DNA of 11,005 nt from an uncultured Oscillospiraceae bacterium (lineage in GTDB: Bacteria; Bacillota; Clostridia; Oscillospirales; Oscillospiraceae). The DNA is taken from positions 1 to 11,005 of the forward strand of contig CAAFPE010000135.1 in the NCBI GenBank assembly GCA_900764755.1, given 5' to 3'. The notes below the pieces were generated by a model. It searched no databases. It had not been told where the DNA came from and worked only from the letters and a program-made list of their open reading frames with translations. Each line of letters opens with the position of its first letter. Position 1 is the first letter of the stretch. This document shows positions 1-5,542 of this stretch, piece after piece. The position numbers and the translations under genes were made by a program.

Positions 1-188
1 GACAGATCGCCGTGCTCCGGATCGGCGACGCGTACACCCTGAAGCGCGTCTATGTATTCGATCACTATGTGGAGCTCCGGGCAGAAAACCCCACCGTCAA
101 GCCCATCATTCTCCGCGGTCCTGAGTTGGAGCCGGACAGCTTTGAGGTGGTCGGTCTGGCCGTCGCATTTATGAGCGCTATTTTATGA
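1..188 (+). CDS. LexA/S24-type repressor, C-terminal end only (partial)
   Basis: The open frame enters from the left edge (first full codon at position 3) and ends at TGA 186-188, giving 61 residues. The stretch QIAVLRIGDAYTLKRVY followed by VELRAENP and FEVVGLAVAFM matches the end of the S24 peptidase fold of LexA- and CI-like repressors. The Lys in TLKRV (codon 42-44) sits where the catalytic lysine of the Ser-Lys self-cleavage dyad lies. The DNA-binding half and the catalytic serine are outside the window. Known S24 repressors autocleave after RecA activation or act as phage/ICE immunity repressors. Its position at the end of a recombinase-bearing element suggests a mobile-element repressor rather than housekeeping LexA, but this is inference. 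A perfect dyad begins 10 nt after the stop. Confidence 0.82.
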   Translation, partial: QIAVLRIGDAYTLKRVYVFDHYVELRAENPTVKPIILRGPELEPDSFEVVGLAVAFMSAIL

Positions 189-197
189 ATCCACCGC

Positions 198-223
198 CAA
201 ATCCGTCAGCGCTGACGGATTTG
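198..223. repeat. 26-bp perfect palindrome (dyad 1), candidate operator
   Basis: The half-site CAAATCCGTCAGC is followed directly by its exact reverse complement, with the centre between 210 and 211. It starts 10 nt after the repressor stop and ends 28 bp before the -35 box of the antitoxin-RNA promoter. No T-run follows it on the plus strand, so it does not look like a terminator. A second dyad at 587-612 shares 19 of 26 positions. The two bracket the toxin-antitoxin module, which suggests binding sites for one dimeric protein (the S24 repressor or the recombinase), but the ligand is not shown by the sequence. Confidence 0.7.
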
Positions 224-249
224 AAAAAAGCCGCCCCGGCTCGGGACGG
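224..249 (-). terminator. Rho-independent terminator of the toxin mRNA
   Basis: Read on the minus strand, CCGTCCCG (249-242) pairs with CGGGGCGG (238-231) across a 3-nt loop and is followed by C and six T (229-224). The single non-Watson-Crick position is a U-G wobble on the minus-strand RNA but would be a C-A mismatch on the plus strand. The terminator is therefore oriented for minus-strand transcription and probably ends the toxin transcript that starts near 538. Confidence 0.72.
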
Positions 250-251
250 AC

Positions 252-280
252 TTGACAATCGAACATCAGGCGGTTATACT
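252..280 (+). promoter_or_regulatory. Strong sigma-A promoter for the antisense antitoxin RNA
   Basis: TTGACA (252-257), a 17-bp spacer and TATACT (275-280) are near consensus. The predicted start is about 287. The hexanucleotide GAACAT occurs at 261-266 and 281-286, around the -10 box; its meaning is unknown. No open reading frame with a ribosome site follows before the terminator at 333-381, so the product is most likely a small untranslated RNA. Confidence 0.82.
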
Positions 281-286
281 GAACAT

Positions 287-381
287 GAAAAGGGCGCTGC
301 CGGCAGACGGTTGGCCCCTGTCTTAAGTCATTGAAGTGATCGCCGAACTTTTGGAAGGGGAACGGCGGTCACTTCTTTTTT
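287..381 (+). ncRNA. Antisense antitoxin RNA (RatA-like), about 95 nt
   Basis: This RNA is defined by the promoter at 252-280 and the terminator ending at 381. It runs opposite to the toxin mRNA and is fully complementary to that mRNA's 3' untranslated region, its stop codon and its last three Lys codons. The 3'-overlapping arrangement matches the txpA/RatA type I systems of Bacillus, where the antisense RNA and mRNA form a duplex that is degraded or blocks translation. The ends are predicted from promoter and terminator positions, and expression is not demonstrated. Alternatives are a regulatory RNA for the element, or an attenuator-like leader for genes further right. Confidence 0.72.
333..381 (+). 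terminator. Rho-independent terminator of the antitoxin RNA
   Basis: A 13-bp stem (333-345 with 363-375) containing one U-G wobble closes a 17-nt loop and is followed by six T (376-381). On the minus strand the wobble position becomes an A-C mismatch, and no T-run follows, so the signal is plus-strand specific. Its right arm and T-run overlap the 3' end of the toxin reading frame. Confidence 0.82.
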
Positions 382-455
382 GTGATCTGGAGAACCAGAC
401 CAATGATGCCGATAACCACAAGACAGAACTGAAACAGATCTGAATATGTAACCAT
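369..455 (-). CDS. Type I toxin: 28-aa hydrophobic membrane peptide (holin-like toxin family)
   Basis: The peptide begins MVTYSDLFQF, continues with an uninterrupted hydrophobic span (about residues 7-24, rich in Val, Ile, Leu and Gly) and ends ITKKK. One transmembrane helix with a basic C-terminal tail, and an MxTY-type start, are typical of the Firmicutes 'putative holin-like toxin' and TxpA/BsrG group, which depolarise or damage the membrane when over-expressed. The ATG at 455-453 is preceded by GAGGGGGTGG, a usable Shine-Dalgarno sequence, which is paired in a hairpin. A much longer frame upstream (to 734) is open but has no credible start signal. The gene has its own promoter (545-573) and terminator (224-249), and the antisense RNA overlaps its last codons. 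Confidence rests on the full module rather than the peptide alone. Confidence 0.8.
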   Translation of the reverse strand: MVTYSDLFQFCLVVIGIIGLVLQITKKK

Positions 456-462
456 AGCACCA

Positions 463-482
463 CCCCCTCTCACTGGAGGGGG
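463..482 (-). promoter_or_regulatory. Hairpin sequestering the toxin Shine-Dalgarno
   Basis: On the toxin mRNA, CCCCCTC (482-476) pairs perfectly with GAGGGGG (469-463) across a 6-nt loop. The second arm is the Shine-Dalgarno sequence, 7 nt before the toxin ATG. Hiding the ribosome site in the nascent or full-length mRNA is a known control layer in type I toxins. Confidence 0.68.
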
Positions 483-490
483 CAAGAAGT

Positions 491-509
491 CCCCTCCGGG
501 ATGGAGGGG
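491..509 (-). promoter_or_regulatory. Second 5'-UTR hairpin of the toxin mRNA, alternative partner
   Basis: CCCCTCC (509-503 on the minus strand) pairs with GGAGGGG (497-491) across 5 nt. The GGAGGGG arm could instead pair with the anti-Shine-Dalgarno arm at 476-482, so the two hairpins could exchange partners and expose the ribosome site. The switch is inferred from complementarity only. Confidence 0.5.
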
Positions 510-544
510 CCAACCGCCTGCCGTATGCTGGCAGCGCCAAAGAC

Positions 545-573
545 AGAATACCACACTTTTCGCCGCAGCGCAA
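545..573 (-). promoter_or_regulatory. Extended -10 promoter of the toxin mRNA
   Basis: On the minus strand, TTGCGC (573-568), a 17-bp spacer and TATTCT (550-545) occur with TGG immediately before the -10, an extended -10 (TGn) arrangement. The predicted start is near 538, leaving a leader of about 83 nt that contains the two hairpins. It is weaker than the antitoxin promoter, as expected if the antitoxin RNA must be in excess. No plus-strand promoter for the recombinase is recognisable between here and 631. Confidence 0.55.
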
Positions 574-586
574 CCGCGCCAAGTCT

Positions 587-612
587 CAAATCGGTCAACA
601 TTGGCCGATTTT
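587..612. repeat. 26-bp imperfect dyad (dyad 2), related to 198-223
   Basis: The left arm CAAATCGGTCAAC and the right arm (reverse complement AAAATCGGCCAAT) agree at 10 of 13 positions. The left arm matches dyad 1 at 11 of 13, and the whole site at 19 of 26. It lies 14 bp upstream of the toxin -35 box and ends 5 bp before the recombinase ribosome site, so a bound protein could affect both genes. A hairpin in RNA is also possible. Confidence 0.58.
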
Positions 613-630
613 GCCGCAAGGAGGCCCACC

Positions 631-2151
631 ATGAATGATAAGGTCGTACCGGGAACCGAAGGCCTGGAGGCAGCAGCATACCTCCGAAAATCCCGGATGG
701 AGGAGGGCATGGCCACCGACGAGGTGCTGTCCAAGCACCAAAAAACTCTGCATGACTATGCAGCTTCTCATGGCATCCACATCTTGGAGGAGTACCCGGA
801 GGTGGTCAGCGGCGAATCTCTCTACGCACGGCCCCAGATGCTCCGGCTGCTCCAGGACGTGGAGGACGGCAAATACGACGCCGTGCTGTGCATGGACCTG
901 GACCGGCTCTCCCGCGGCCGGATGAAGGACCAGGGCATCGTCCTGGACGCCTTCCGGGAGTCTGGGACCCTCATCATTACCCCGGAAAAGATCTATAACC
1001 TGGCCGATGAGATCGACGAGGAGTACGCCGAGCTGAAGACCTTCATTTCCCGCCGGGAGTACAAAATCATCACCAAGCGCCTGCGCCGCGGCCTCCAGAT
1101 GTCTATCCAGGACGGGTGTTATGTGGCCAACGCCCCATACGGCTACCACAAAACTGTGGTGGACCGAAAGCCCACCCTGGAGATCTATGAGCCGGAGGCT
1201 CGGTTTGTCCGAATGATGTTTGAGCTCTACGCCAAGGGCTACGGCTGTGTCGCCGTAGCCCGCCATGTCAATGCCCTGGGGGCCCACCCCCACCGTTCCC
1301 CGGAGTTCTCCCGCAACAGTGTGGCCAAGATCCTGCGCAATCCCACCTATATCGGGAAGATCGTCTGGAACCAGAAAAAGCATATCCGCAAGGGAGCCCA
1401 GGGGAACCCGAAGCACATCACGATCTACCAGCCCCGGGACCAATGGACCATCACCGACGGGATCCACCCGGCCATCGTGGACCGTGCGCTCTTCGACCAG
1501 GTCCAGGCGATCATGGACGGCCGGTATCAGCCGGCGCGGAACGACGGCACCGTACGCAGTCCCCTGGCCGGTCTGGTCAAGTGCGCCAACTGCGGCCAGA
1601 ATATGCAGCGCATGGTGATGAAGGGGAGCGCCTATCTGCTCTGTACCCGGCCCGGTTGCTGTGCGTCCACCAAAATCGATTTGGTGGAGGGACAGATCCT
1701 GAATTTCCTCAGTGATACACTGGCTCAGCTGACCATAGAACAGCCTGATCACATCCCCGGCCGGGACACCGACGTGCTGGAGACCTCGCTGGCCCAGGTC
1801 CGGGATGCACTGGTCGGCACAGACCGGCAGAAAAACCGCCTGTACGAACTGCTGGAACTAGGAGAGTATGATCTGGAGCTTTTCCGGGCGCGCATGGCCG
1901 CCGTGAAGGAAAAGCGGGCCGCCTTGGAAAAGAAAGAGGCGGAGCTGGAGCGCTCCCTCCAGGAGATCCAATGCTCCAACCCCGCCCTGCTGGCCGAAAA
2001 GATCCGCGCCGTCCTGGACGCCTACGGTACCGCCGATGCCGCCGGGAAAAATGCGTTGCTGAAATCTGTCCTGGAGGCAGTTTGGTATGAAAAAAAGAAG
2101 AAAACCAAGCCCGCCGACTTCCAGCTGACCTTCCAGCTCCGTGCCATGTAA
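631..2151 (+). CDS. Large serine recombinase (site-specific integrase of the element)
   Basis: The 506-aa protein has the resolvase/invertase catalytic domain at residues 14-160: AAYLRKS places the nucleophile at Ser21, and DLDRLSRGR (89-97) is the conserved arginine motif. A recombinase domain follows (about 185-290, including RNPTYIGKIVWN). Next is a zinc ribbon with CANC (Cys318, Cys321) and Cys338/Cys343, then a Glu/Lys/Arg-rich coiled coil (about 415-465). This order and length are typical of TnpX/TndX and phage-type large serine integrases. They join attP and attB through a 2-bp staggered cut with covalent Ser-DNA links. I chose ATG 631 because AAGGAGG lies 6 nt upstream; a TTG at 601 is in frame but lacks a site. 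The gene ends about 40 bp before the inferred element boundary, a usual place for such integrases. It is probably functional, as no stop or missing motif is visible. Confidence 0.93.
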   Translation: MNDKVVPGTEGLEAAAYLRKSRMEEGMATDEVLSKHQKTLHDYAASHGIHILEEYPEVVSGESLYARPQMLRLLQDVEDGKYDAVLCMDLDRLSRGRMKDQGIVLDAFRESGTLIITPEKIYNLADEIDEEYAELKTFISRREYKIITKRLRRGLQMSIQDGCYVANAPYGYHKTVVDRKPTLEIYEPEARFVRMMFELYAKGYGCVAVARHVNALGAHPHRSPEFSRNSVAKILRNPTYIGKIVWNQKKHIRKGAQGNPKHITIYQPRDQWTITDGIHPAIVDRALFDQVQAIMDGRYQPARNDGTVRSPLAGLVKCANCGQNMQRMVMKGSAYLLCTRPGCCASTKIDLVEGQILNFLSDTLAQLTIEQPDHIPGRDTDVLETSLAQVRDALVGTDRQKNRLYELLELGEYDLELFRARMAAVKEKRAALEKKEAELERSLQEIQCSNPALLAEKIRAVLDAYGTADAAGKNALLKSVLEAVWYEKKKKTKPADFQLTFQLRAM

Positions 2152-2164
2152 TCCCGGCTTTTCT

Positions 2165-2205
2165 TTTGGAGATAAGTATTAAAGACGCTATATCCTTCTC
2201 CTTAC
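2165..2205. other. Inferred element/host junction (att site half)
   Basis: To the right of about 2192 the minus strand encodes the start of a conserved host protein in good family register through codon 36 (KEKD). To the left the same frame reads into unrelated sequence and on across the antisense of the recombinase. The breakpoint therefore lies near 2192-2203, 40-50 bp after the recombinase stop. Large serine integrases cross over at a dinucleotide, and a GA within AAGGAGAAGGAT is a candidate, but the exact bases need the other element end, which is outside the window. Confidence 0.6.
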
Positions 2206-2299
2206 AGGAATCAAAAATCTTCTTCGTGTGTATGCACACGGCCTCCCGGATGCAGCGCTCCTCGCTCACGGGGCCGGGTACGACCTTTTCCGGCATCAT
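2192..2299 (-). pseudogene. 5' stub of a host gene split by the element (conserved clostridial cysteine-containing protein)
   Basis: ATG 2299-2297 follows GGAGGG with 5-6 nt spacing, so the start is well supported. The stub reads MMPEKVVPGPVSEERC, then IREAVCIHTKKIFDSCKEKD. The pattern RCIRE-VCI-TKKI-DSC-KD-D resembles the N-terminus of a widespread uncharacterised clostridial protein of about 180-200 aa, in which this segment normally continues C-x-E-D-x-R-V. That family resemblance is from memory. Here the codon after KEKD is Ile and the similarity stops. The frame then stays open by chance into the element, so a short chimeric product could be made. The 3' portion should lie at the far left end of the element. 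The gene is divergent from the DUF4364 gene at 2501. No clear promoter was found. Confidence 0.62.
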
Positions 2300-2320
2300 G
2301 GAATCCCTCCTAAACTTGTT

Positions 2321-2344
2321 GGCCGGGGGCGGGAGCCTCCGGCC
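2321..2344. promoter_or_regulatory. GC-rich hairpin upstream of the split host gene
   Basis: GGCCGGGGG (2321-2329) pairs with CCTCCGGCC (2336-2344) with one wobble across a 6-nt loop, about 20 bp upstream of the stub's ribosome site. There is no T-run on either side, so it is not a normal terminator. It could be a leader structure of the stub gene's mRNA. The rest of 2311-2412 shows nothing else I can support. Confidence 0.4.
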
Positions 2345-2412
2345 CGCTGAACTGGGTACACACCATACTATGAACCGGCAAAAATTTGGTGCTCCACCCC
2401 GGGGAAAGAGCC

Positions 2413-2441
2413 TTGTCCTTTTCCGCCTTTTCCGATATAAT
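2413..2441 (+). promoter_or_regulatory. Sigma-A promoter of the DUF4364-flavoprotein pair
   Basis: TTGTCC (2413-2418), a 17-bp spacer and a perfect TATAAT (2436-2441) lie 59 bp before the ATG at 2501. The predicted start near 2448 gives a leader of about 53 nt ending in GAGGAGG. Confidence 0.8.
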
Positions 2442-2500
2442 AGGGAGCGAACAATTTGTGCGTCCACCCTATCCACCCCATTTGGAAAGAGGAGGTTCCC

Positions 2501-3046
2501 ATGTCCCGGACTGGATTCATTCAAAACGAACTGGACCTGAAGCTCCTGGTCCTCTATATCATGGCCCGTGCTGCCGCCCCCATCACCTTTTTACAGCTGC
2601 TGGACCTGGCCCTATGCGACGCGGGAGTGGACTACTTCTCTCTCACCGAGGCGGTAAACCACCTGGTGGAGACCGAGCACCTCACCCAGGAGGGGGACCT
2701 CTACTCCATCACGGATAAGGGCCGCCGCAACAGCGAGATCTGTGAGAGCAGCCTCCCCTACTCCATCCGGATGCGCTGCGACGAGAACCTGGTGCGGCTC
2801 AATGATGTACTCAAGCGGGCCGCCCTGGTACAGACCGACCTCAAGCCCAACGAGGACGGGACGTGCACCGTCCGCCTGTTCTTCTCCGACGACAGCGGTC
2901 CCCTGATGGATCTGAAGCTTCTCTCCCCCTCCCTGCGTCAGGGGCAGCTTCTGTCCGCCCGCTTCCACGACACACCAGAAACCATCTACCACGACATCAT
3001 GGCCCTGCTGGGTCGGGCTATTGAGAAGGGAGGCGATCCGCAATGA
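2501..3046 (+). CDS. DUF4364 family protein (winged-helix-like)
   Basis: The 181-aa protein begins MSRTGFIQNELDLKLLVLYIMARAA-type sequence and contains a DLALCDAGVDYF segment, then ITDKGRRN-EICESSLPYSIRMRC. These are hallmarks of DUF4364, a clostridial family whose first ~75 residues look like a winged-helix DNA-binding fold; the function is unknown. ATG 2501 was chosen because GAGGAGG is 5-6 nt upstream; an in-frame GTG 45 nt earlier has no such site. The stop overlaps the start of the next gene by 4 nt (ATGA), implying translational coupling and a shared task. A regulator acting with the flavoprotein is possible but not shown. Confidence 0.85.
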   Translation: MSRTGFIQNELDLKLLVLYIMARAAAPITFLQLLDLALCDAGVDYFSLTEAVNHLVETEHLTQEGDLYSITDKGRRNSEICESSLPYSIRMRCDENLVRLNDVLKRAALVQTDLKPNEDGTCTVRLFFSDDSGPLMDLKLLSPSLRQGQLLSARFHDTPETIYHDIMALLGRAIEKGGDPQ

Positions 3047-3510
3047 GACGAACAGACCGCCAGCGGGACGACAGCTTCGCTCTTGAGGTCATCGACCGGT
3101 GCACCTATGGCGTGGCCGCCATGACTGCCGGGGACGGCGCTCCCTACTGCATCCCCCTCTCCCTGGTGCGGCTGGGAGACTTCCTCTATTTCCACTGCGC
3201 TATGGAGGGCACCAAGGTGGACCTCCTGCGCCGGGATCCCCGGGTCTGCATCTCCTTTGTGGGGGCAAATCAGGCCGCCCAGGACGACTTCACCACCTAC
3301 TTCCAGTCGGCCTGCGTGGAGGGCGAGGCCTCTGAGGTGCTGGACCAAGAGGAAAAGATCCGGGCCCTTCGTGCCCTGTGCGAGAAGCTGACCCCAGCCC
3401 ACATGACGGGAAATAACTTTGAACGGGCCATGGAGCGCAGCCTGGCCCGTACTGGTGTGTGGAAGATCCGGATCCGCTCCCTCACCGGCAAGGAGAAGTC
3501 CCGTCCCTGA
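3043..3510 (+). CDS. Pyridoxamine 5'-phosphate oxidase-like flavoprotein (NimA-like)
   Basis: The 155-aa protein fits the split-barrel FMN-binding family often annotated as 5-nitroimidazole reductase-like or 'pyridoxamine 5'-phosphate oxidase family'. Supporting features are the strand segment YGVAAMTAGDGAPYCIPLS, then DFLYFHCAMEGTKVDLLRRDPRVCISFVG, in which the FH-A-EG-K pattern is the usual flavin-binding region, and a C-terminal ARTGVWKIRI strand. It is probably cytoplasmic. The substrate is unknown; nitroimidazole reduction is only a family-level possibility, and no resistance phenotype should be inferred. Its ATG overlaps the DUF4364 stop by 4 nt, and a terminator follows 21 nt after its stop. 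Confidence 0.85.
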   Translation: MRRTDRQRDDSFALEVIDRCTYGVAAMTAGDGAPYCIPLSLVRLGDFLYFHCAMEGTKVDLLRRDPRVCISFVGANQAAQDDFTTYFQSACVEGEASEVLDQEEKIRALRALCEKLTPAHMTGNNFERAMERSLARTGVWKIRIRSLTGKEKSRP

Positions 3511-3531
3511 ACATCGCAGAGACTCAGTTGG

Positions 3532-3557
3532 AACGGCCCCGCTGCGGGGCCGTTTTT
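3532..3557 (+). terminator. Rho-independent terminator after the flavoprotein gene
   Basis: AACGGCCCC (3532-3540) pairs with GGGGCCGTT (3546-3554) across GCTGC, and the T-run extends to 3557. It closes the two-gene operon. Confidence 0.9.
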
Positions 3558-3626
3558 CATTCCTCTCCCACTGCCTTCCTGTGGGAAACGCCCAACCCGC
3601 AGGCCATTCCGGGCCCAATTTTCGGA

Positions 3627-3655
3627 TTGACAAACAGGGGTAAATATGTTATGAT
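3627..3655 (+). promoter_or_regulatory. Sigma-A promoter of the ylxM-ffh operon
   Basis: Perfect TTGACA (3627-3632), a 17-bp spacer and TATGAT (3650-3655) lie 52 bp before the ylxM start. No other promoter is evident until rimM, so this likely drives ylxM, ffh, rpsP and khpA. Confidence 0.85.
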
Positions 3656-3707
3656 TCCGTTTGTAAAGTTTTTCAGCTTTACATTCAGCCGAGAGGAGGG
3701 CACAAAC

Positions 3708-4073
3708 ATGAAGAGTCAGGCATACCGCATGGCCATGCTGTTCGACTTCTATGGCGATGTGCTCACTCCCAGGCAGAAGGAATTTTATGACCTCTATTAC
3801 AACGAGGACCTCTCCCTGGCTGAGATCGCCGAAAACAACGGCATCACCCGACAGGGTGTCCGGGACGTGATCGTCCGGGCGGAGGCCATCCTCACCGATC
3901 TGGAGGACAAGACCGGCCTCATCAAGCGTTTCCACGCCATGCGGAAACAGCTTCAGGAGGTGGAAGCGGCCGCAGAGGACATCCTGGCCCGCAACACCCG
4001 GTACGAGGATCCCAATATCGACGCGTCGGCGCGGAAGATCCTGGACATCTCCCGTCAGATGGAGAAGGAGTGA
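3708..4073 (+). CDS. ylxM: YlxM/UPF0122 helix-turn-helix protein, SRP-linked
   Basis: The 121-aa protein shows the YlxM signature: AMLFDFYGDVLTPRQKEF near the start, then YYNEDLSLAEIAE, then NGITRQGVRDVI, a sigma-70 region-4-like helix-turn-helix at about residues 20-65. A charged helical tail follows. YlxM is encoded beside ffh in most Firmicutes and has been linked to SRP GTPase activity in streptococci. ATG 3708 is preceded by GAGGAGGG with good spacing; the longer upstream open frame crosses the terminator and promoter. Only 3 nt separate it from ffh, indicating tight coupling. Confidence 0.92.
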   Translation: MKSQAYRMAMLFDFYGDVLTPRQKEFYDLYYNEDLSLAEIAENNGITRQGVRDVIVRAEAILTDLEDKTGLIKRFHAMRKQLQEVEAAAEDILARNTRYEDPNIDASARKILDISRQMEKE

Positions 4074-4076
4074 CCC

Positions 4077-5441
4077 ATGGCATTTGAAGGACTGACTGAA
4101 AAGCTCTCCGCCGCCTTCAAAAAGCTGCGGGGCAAGGGCCGTCTGTCTGAGGCCGATGTAAAGGAGGCCATGCGGGAGATCCGCCTGGCCCTGCTGGAGG
4201 CCGACGTCAGCTACAAGGTCGTCAAGCAGTTCATCGCCCAGGTCACAGAAAAGGCCGTGGGGGCCGACGTGCTGGAGGCCCTGTCACCCGCCCAGATGAT
4301 CGTCAAGATCGTCAATCAGGAGCTCACCGATCTCATGGGAGGCACCAGCACCAAGCTGACCATCGCCCCCAAGCCCCCCACCGTGGTGATGATGGTGGGC
4401 CTTCAGGGTGCGGGTAAGACCACCAACTGCGCCAAGCTGGCCGGCCTGATGAAACGCAAGGAGGGCAAGCGCCCCTTGCTGGCTGCCTGTGACATCTACC
4501 GCCCCGCTGCCATCCATCAGCTGGAGGTGGTGGGACAGCAGCTGGACATTCCTGTGTTCCAGATGGGGCAGACCGACCCGGTAGACATCGCCAAGGCCGC
4601 TGTGGCCCACGCCAGAGAGCACGGTAACGACCTGGTCTTTCTGGATACCGCCGGCCGGCTCCATGTGGACGAGGAGCTGATGGACGAGCTGCGGAACATC
4701 AAGGCCGCGGTGGAGCCCACCGAGATCCTGCTGGTGGTGGACGCCATGATCGGCCAGGACGCGGTGAACGCGGCCAAGGCCTTTGACGACGCGCTGGACA
4801 TCGACGGCGTGGTCCTCACCAAGCTGGACGGTGACGCCCGGGGCGGTGCGGCCCTGTCCATCAAGGCGGTCACTGGAAAGCCCATCAAGTTTGCCGGCGT
4901 GGGCGAGAAGCTGGATCAGATCGAGGTGTTCCACCCCGACCGGATGGCCAGCCGGATCCTGGGCATGGGCGACGTGCTCTCCCTCATTGAGAAGGCAGAG
5001 CAGAATTTCGACCGTCAGAAGGCCCTGGAGCTCCAGGAGAAGCTGCGGAAGAACAAATTTACTCTCACTGATTTCTATGAGCAGATGGCTCAGATCAAAA
5101 ATATGGGCTCCCTGTCCGAGCTGGCGGGGATGCTCCCCGGCGTGAAGGCCTCCGACCTGGAGGGCGCCTCTATGGACAACGGGATGCTTCAGCAGATGGA
5201 GGCCATCATCCTGTCCATGACCCCCTACGAGCGGGAGAACCCCTCCGTCCTCAATTCCAGCCGGAAAAAGCGCATCGCCGCCGGCTCCGGCACCCAGGTG
5301 GTGGACGTCAACCGCCTGCTCAAGCAGTTCGAGATGCTCCAGTCCCTCACCAAGCAGTTCTCCGGTGGCAAGATGCCCCGGAATATGCGCAAGCTGATGG
5401 GCAAAAAGGGCGGCATGATGGGCGGCGGACTTCCCTTCTGA
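4077..5441 (+). CDS. ffh: Signal recognition particle GTPase (SRP54)
   Basis: Ffh binds the SRP RNA and hydrophobic signal sequences on nascent chains and delivers ribosomes to FtsY and the Sec translocon, with mutual GTP hydrolysis. The 454-aa protein has the helical N domain (1-90), the P-loop GLQGAGKTTNCAKLA (108-122), the DIYRPAAIHQL motif (139-149), DTAGR (190-194), TKLDGD (248-253) and the GVGEK closing loop. A methionine-rich M domain follows (about 310-454), with SRKKRIAAGSGT as the RNA-binding helix-turn-helix and a Met/Gly/Lys-rich tail. Length and motifs are complete. The ribosome site AAGGAG overlaps the end of ylxM. The gene for the 4.5S/6S SRP RNA is not in this window. Confidence 0.98.
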   Translation: MAFEGLTEKLSAAFKKLRGKGRLSEADVKEAMREIRLALLEADVSYKVVKQFIAQVTEKAVGADVLEALSPAQMIVKIVNQELTDLMGGTSTKLTIAPKPPTVVMMVGLQGAGKTTNCAKLAGLMKRKEGKRPLLAACDIYRPAAIHQLEVVGQQLDIPVFQMGQTDPVDIAKAAVAHAREHGNDLVFLDTAGRLHVDEELMDELRNIKAAVEPTEILLVVDAMIGQDAVNAAKAFDDALDIDGVVLTKLDGDARGGAALSIKAVTGKPIKFAGVGEKLDQIEVFHPDRMASRILGMGDVLSLIEKAEQNFDRQKALELQEKLRKNKFTLTDFYEQMAQIKNMGSLSELAGMLPGVKASDLEGASMDNGMLQQMEAIILSMTPYERENPSVLNSSRKKRIAAGSGTQVVDVNRLLKQFEMLQSLTKQFSGGKMPRNMRKLMGKKGGMMGGGLPF

Positions 5442-5542
5442 TCCCGCCGAAACCTGGCAGCGAGCCTAAACCCCATGACGTTGGCAAAGCACGAAGCCGT
5501 GTTTTCCATATAGATTCTAAATTCATTTGGAGGTGAATATAA

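Noticed and set aside
258..286. Possible Firmicutes LexA box at GAAC near the antitoxin promoter
   Set aside because: The required GAAC-N4-GTTC spacing is not met; only two GAACAT direct repeats are present.
369..734. 121-codon version of the toxin frame
   Set aside because: The extra N-terminus crosses the toxin promoter and the recombinase start, has no ribosome site, and would spoil the typical 28-aa toxin.
1667..1687. Near-palindrome CCACCAAAATCGATTTGGTGG-type (split by one extra A) inside the recombinase gene
   Set aside because: It encodes the conserved segment after the zinc ribbon and has no matching partner site; probably coincidental.
595..1752. Long minus-strand frame (385 codons) opposite the recombinase
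   Set aside because: It is antisense to a clear serine recombinase, lacks family motifs and a ribosome site, and is explained by GC-rich codon use.
2225..2240. CGTGTG/CACACG small dyad near the element junction
   Set aside because: It lies in the coding stub (VCIHTK) and is not at the breakpoint; possible att arm symmetry could not be judged without the empty site.
1709..2524. Long minus-strand frame spanning stub, junction and recombinase antisense
   Set aside because: Only 2192-2299 has coding character and a start signal; the rest is chance openness after the junction.
5442..5542. Possible terminator or leader before rpsP
   Set aside because: Only a 4-bp stem before TTTT was found, too weak to call.
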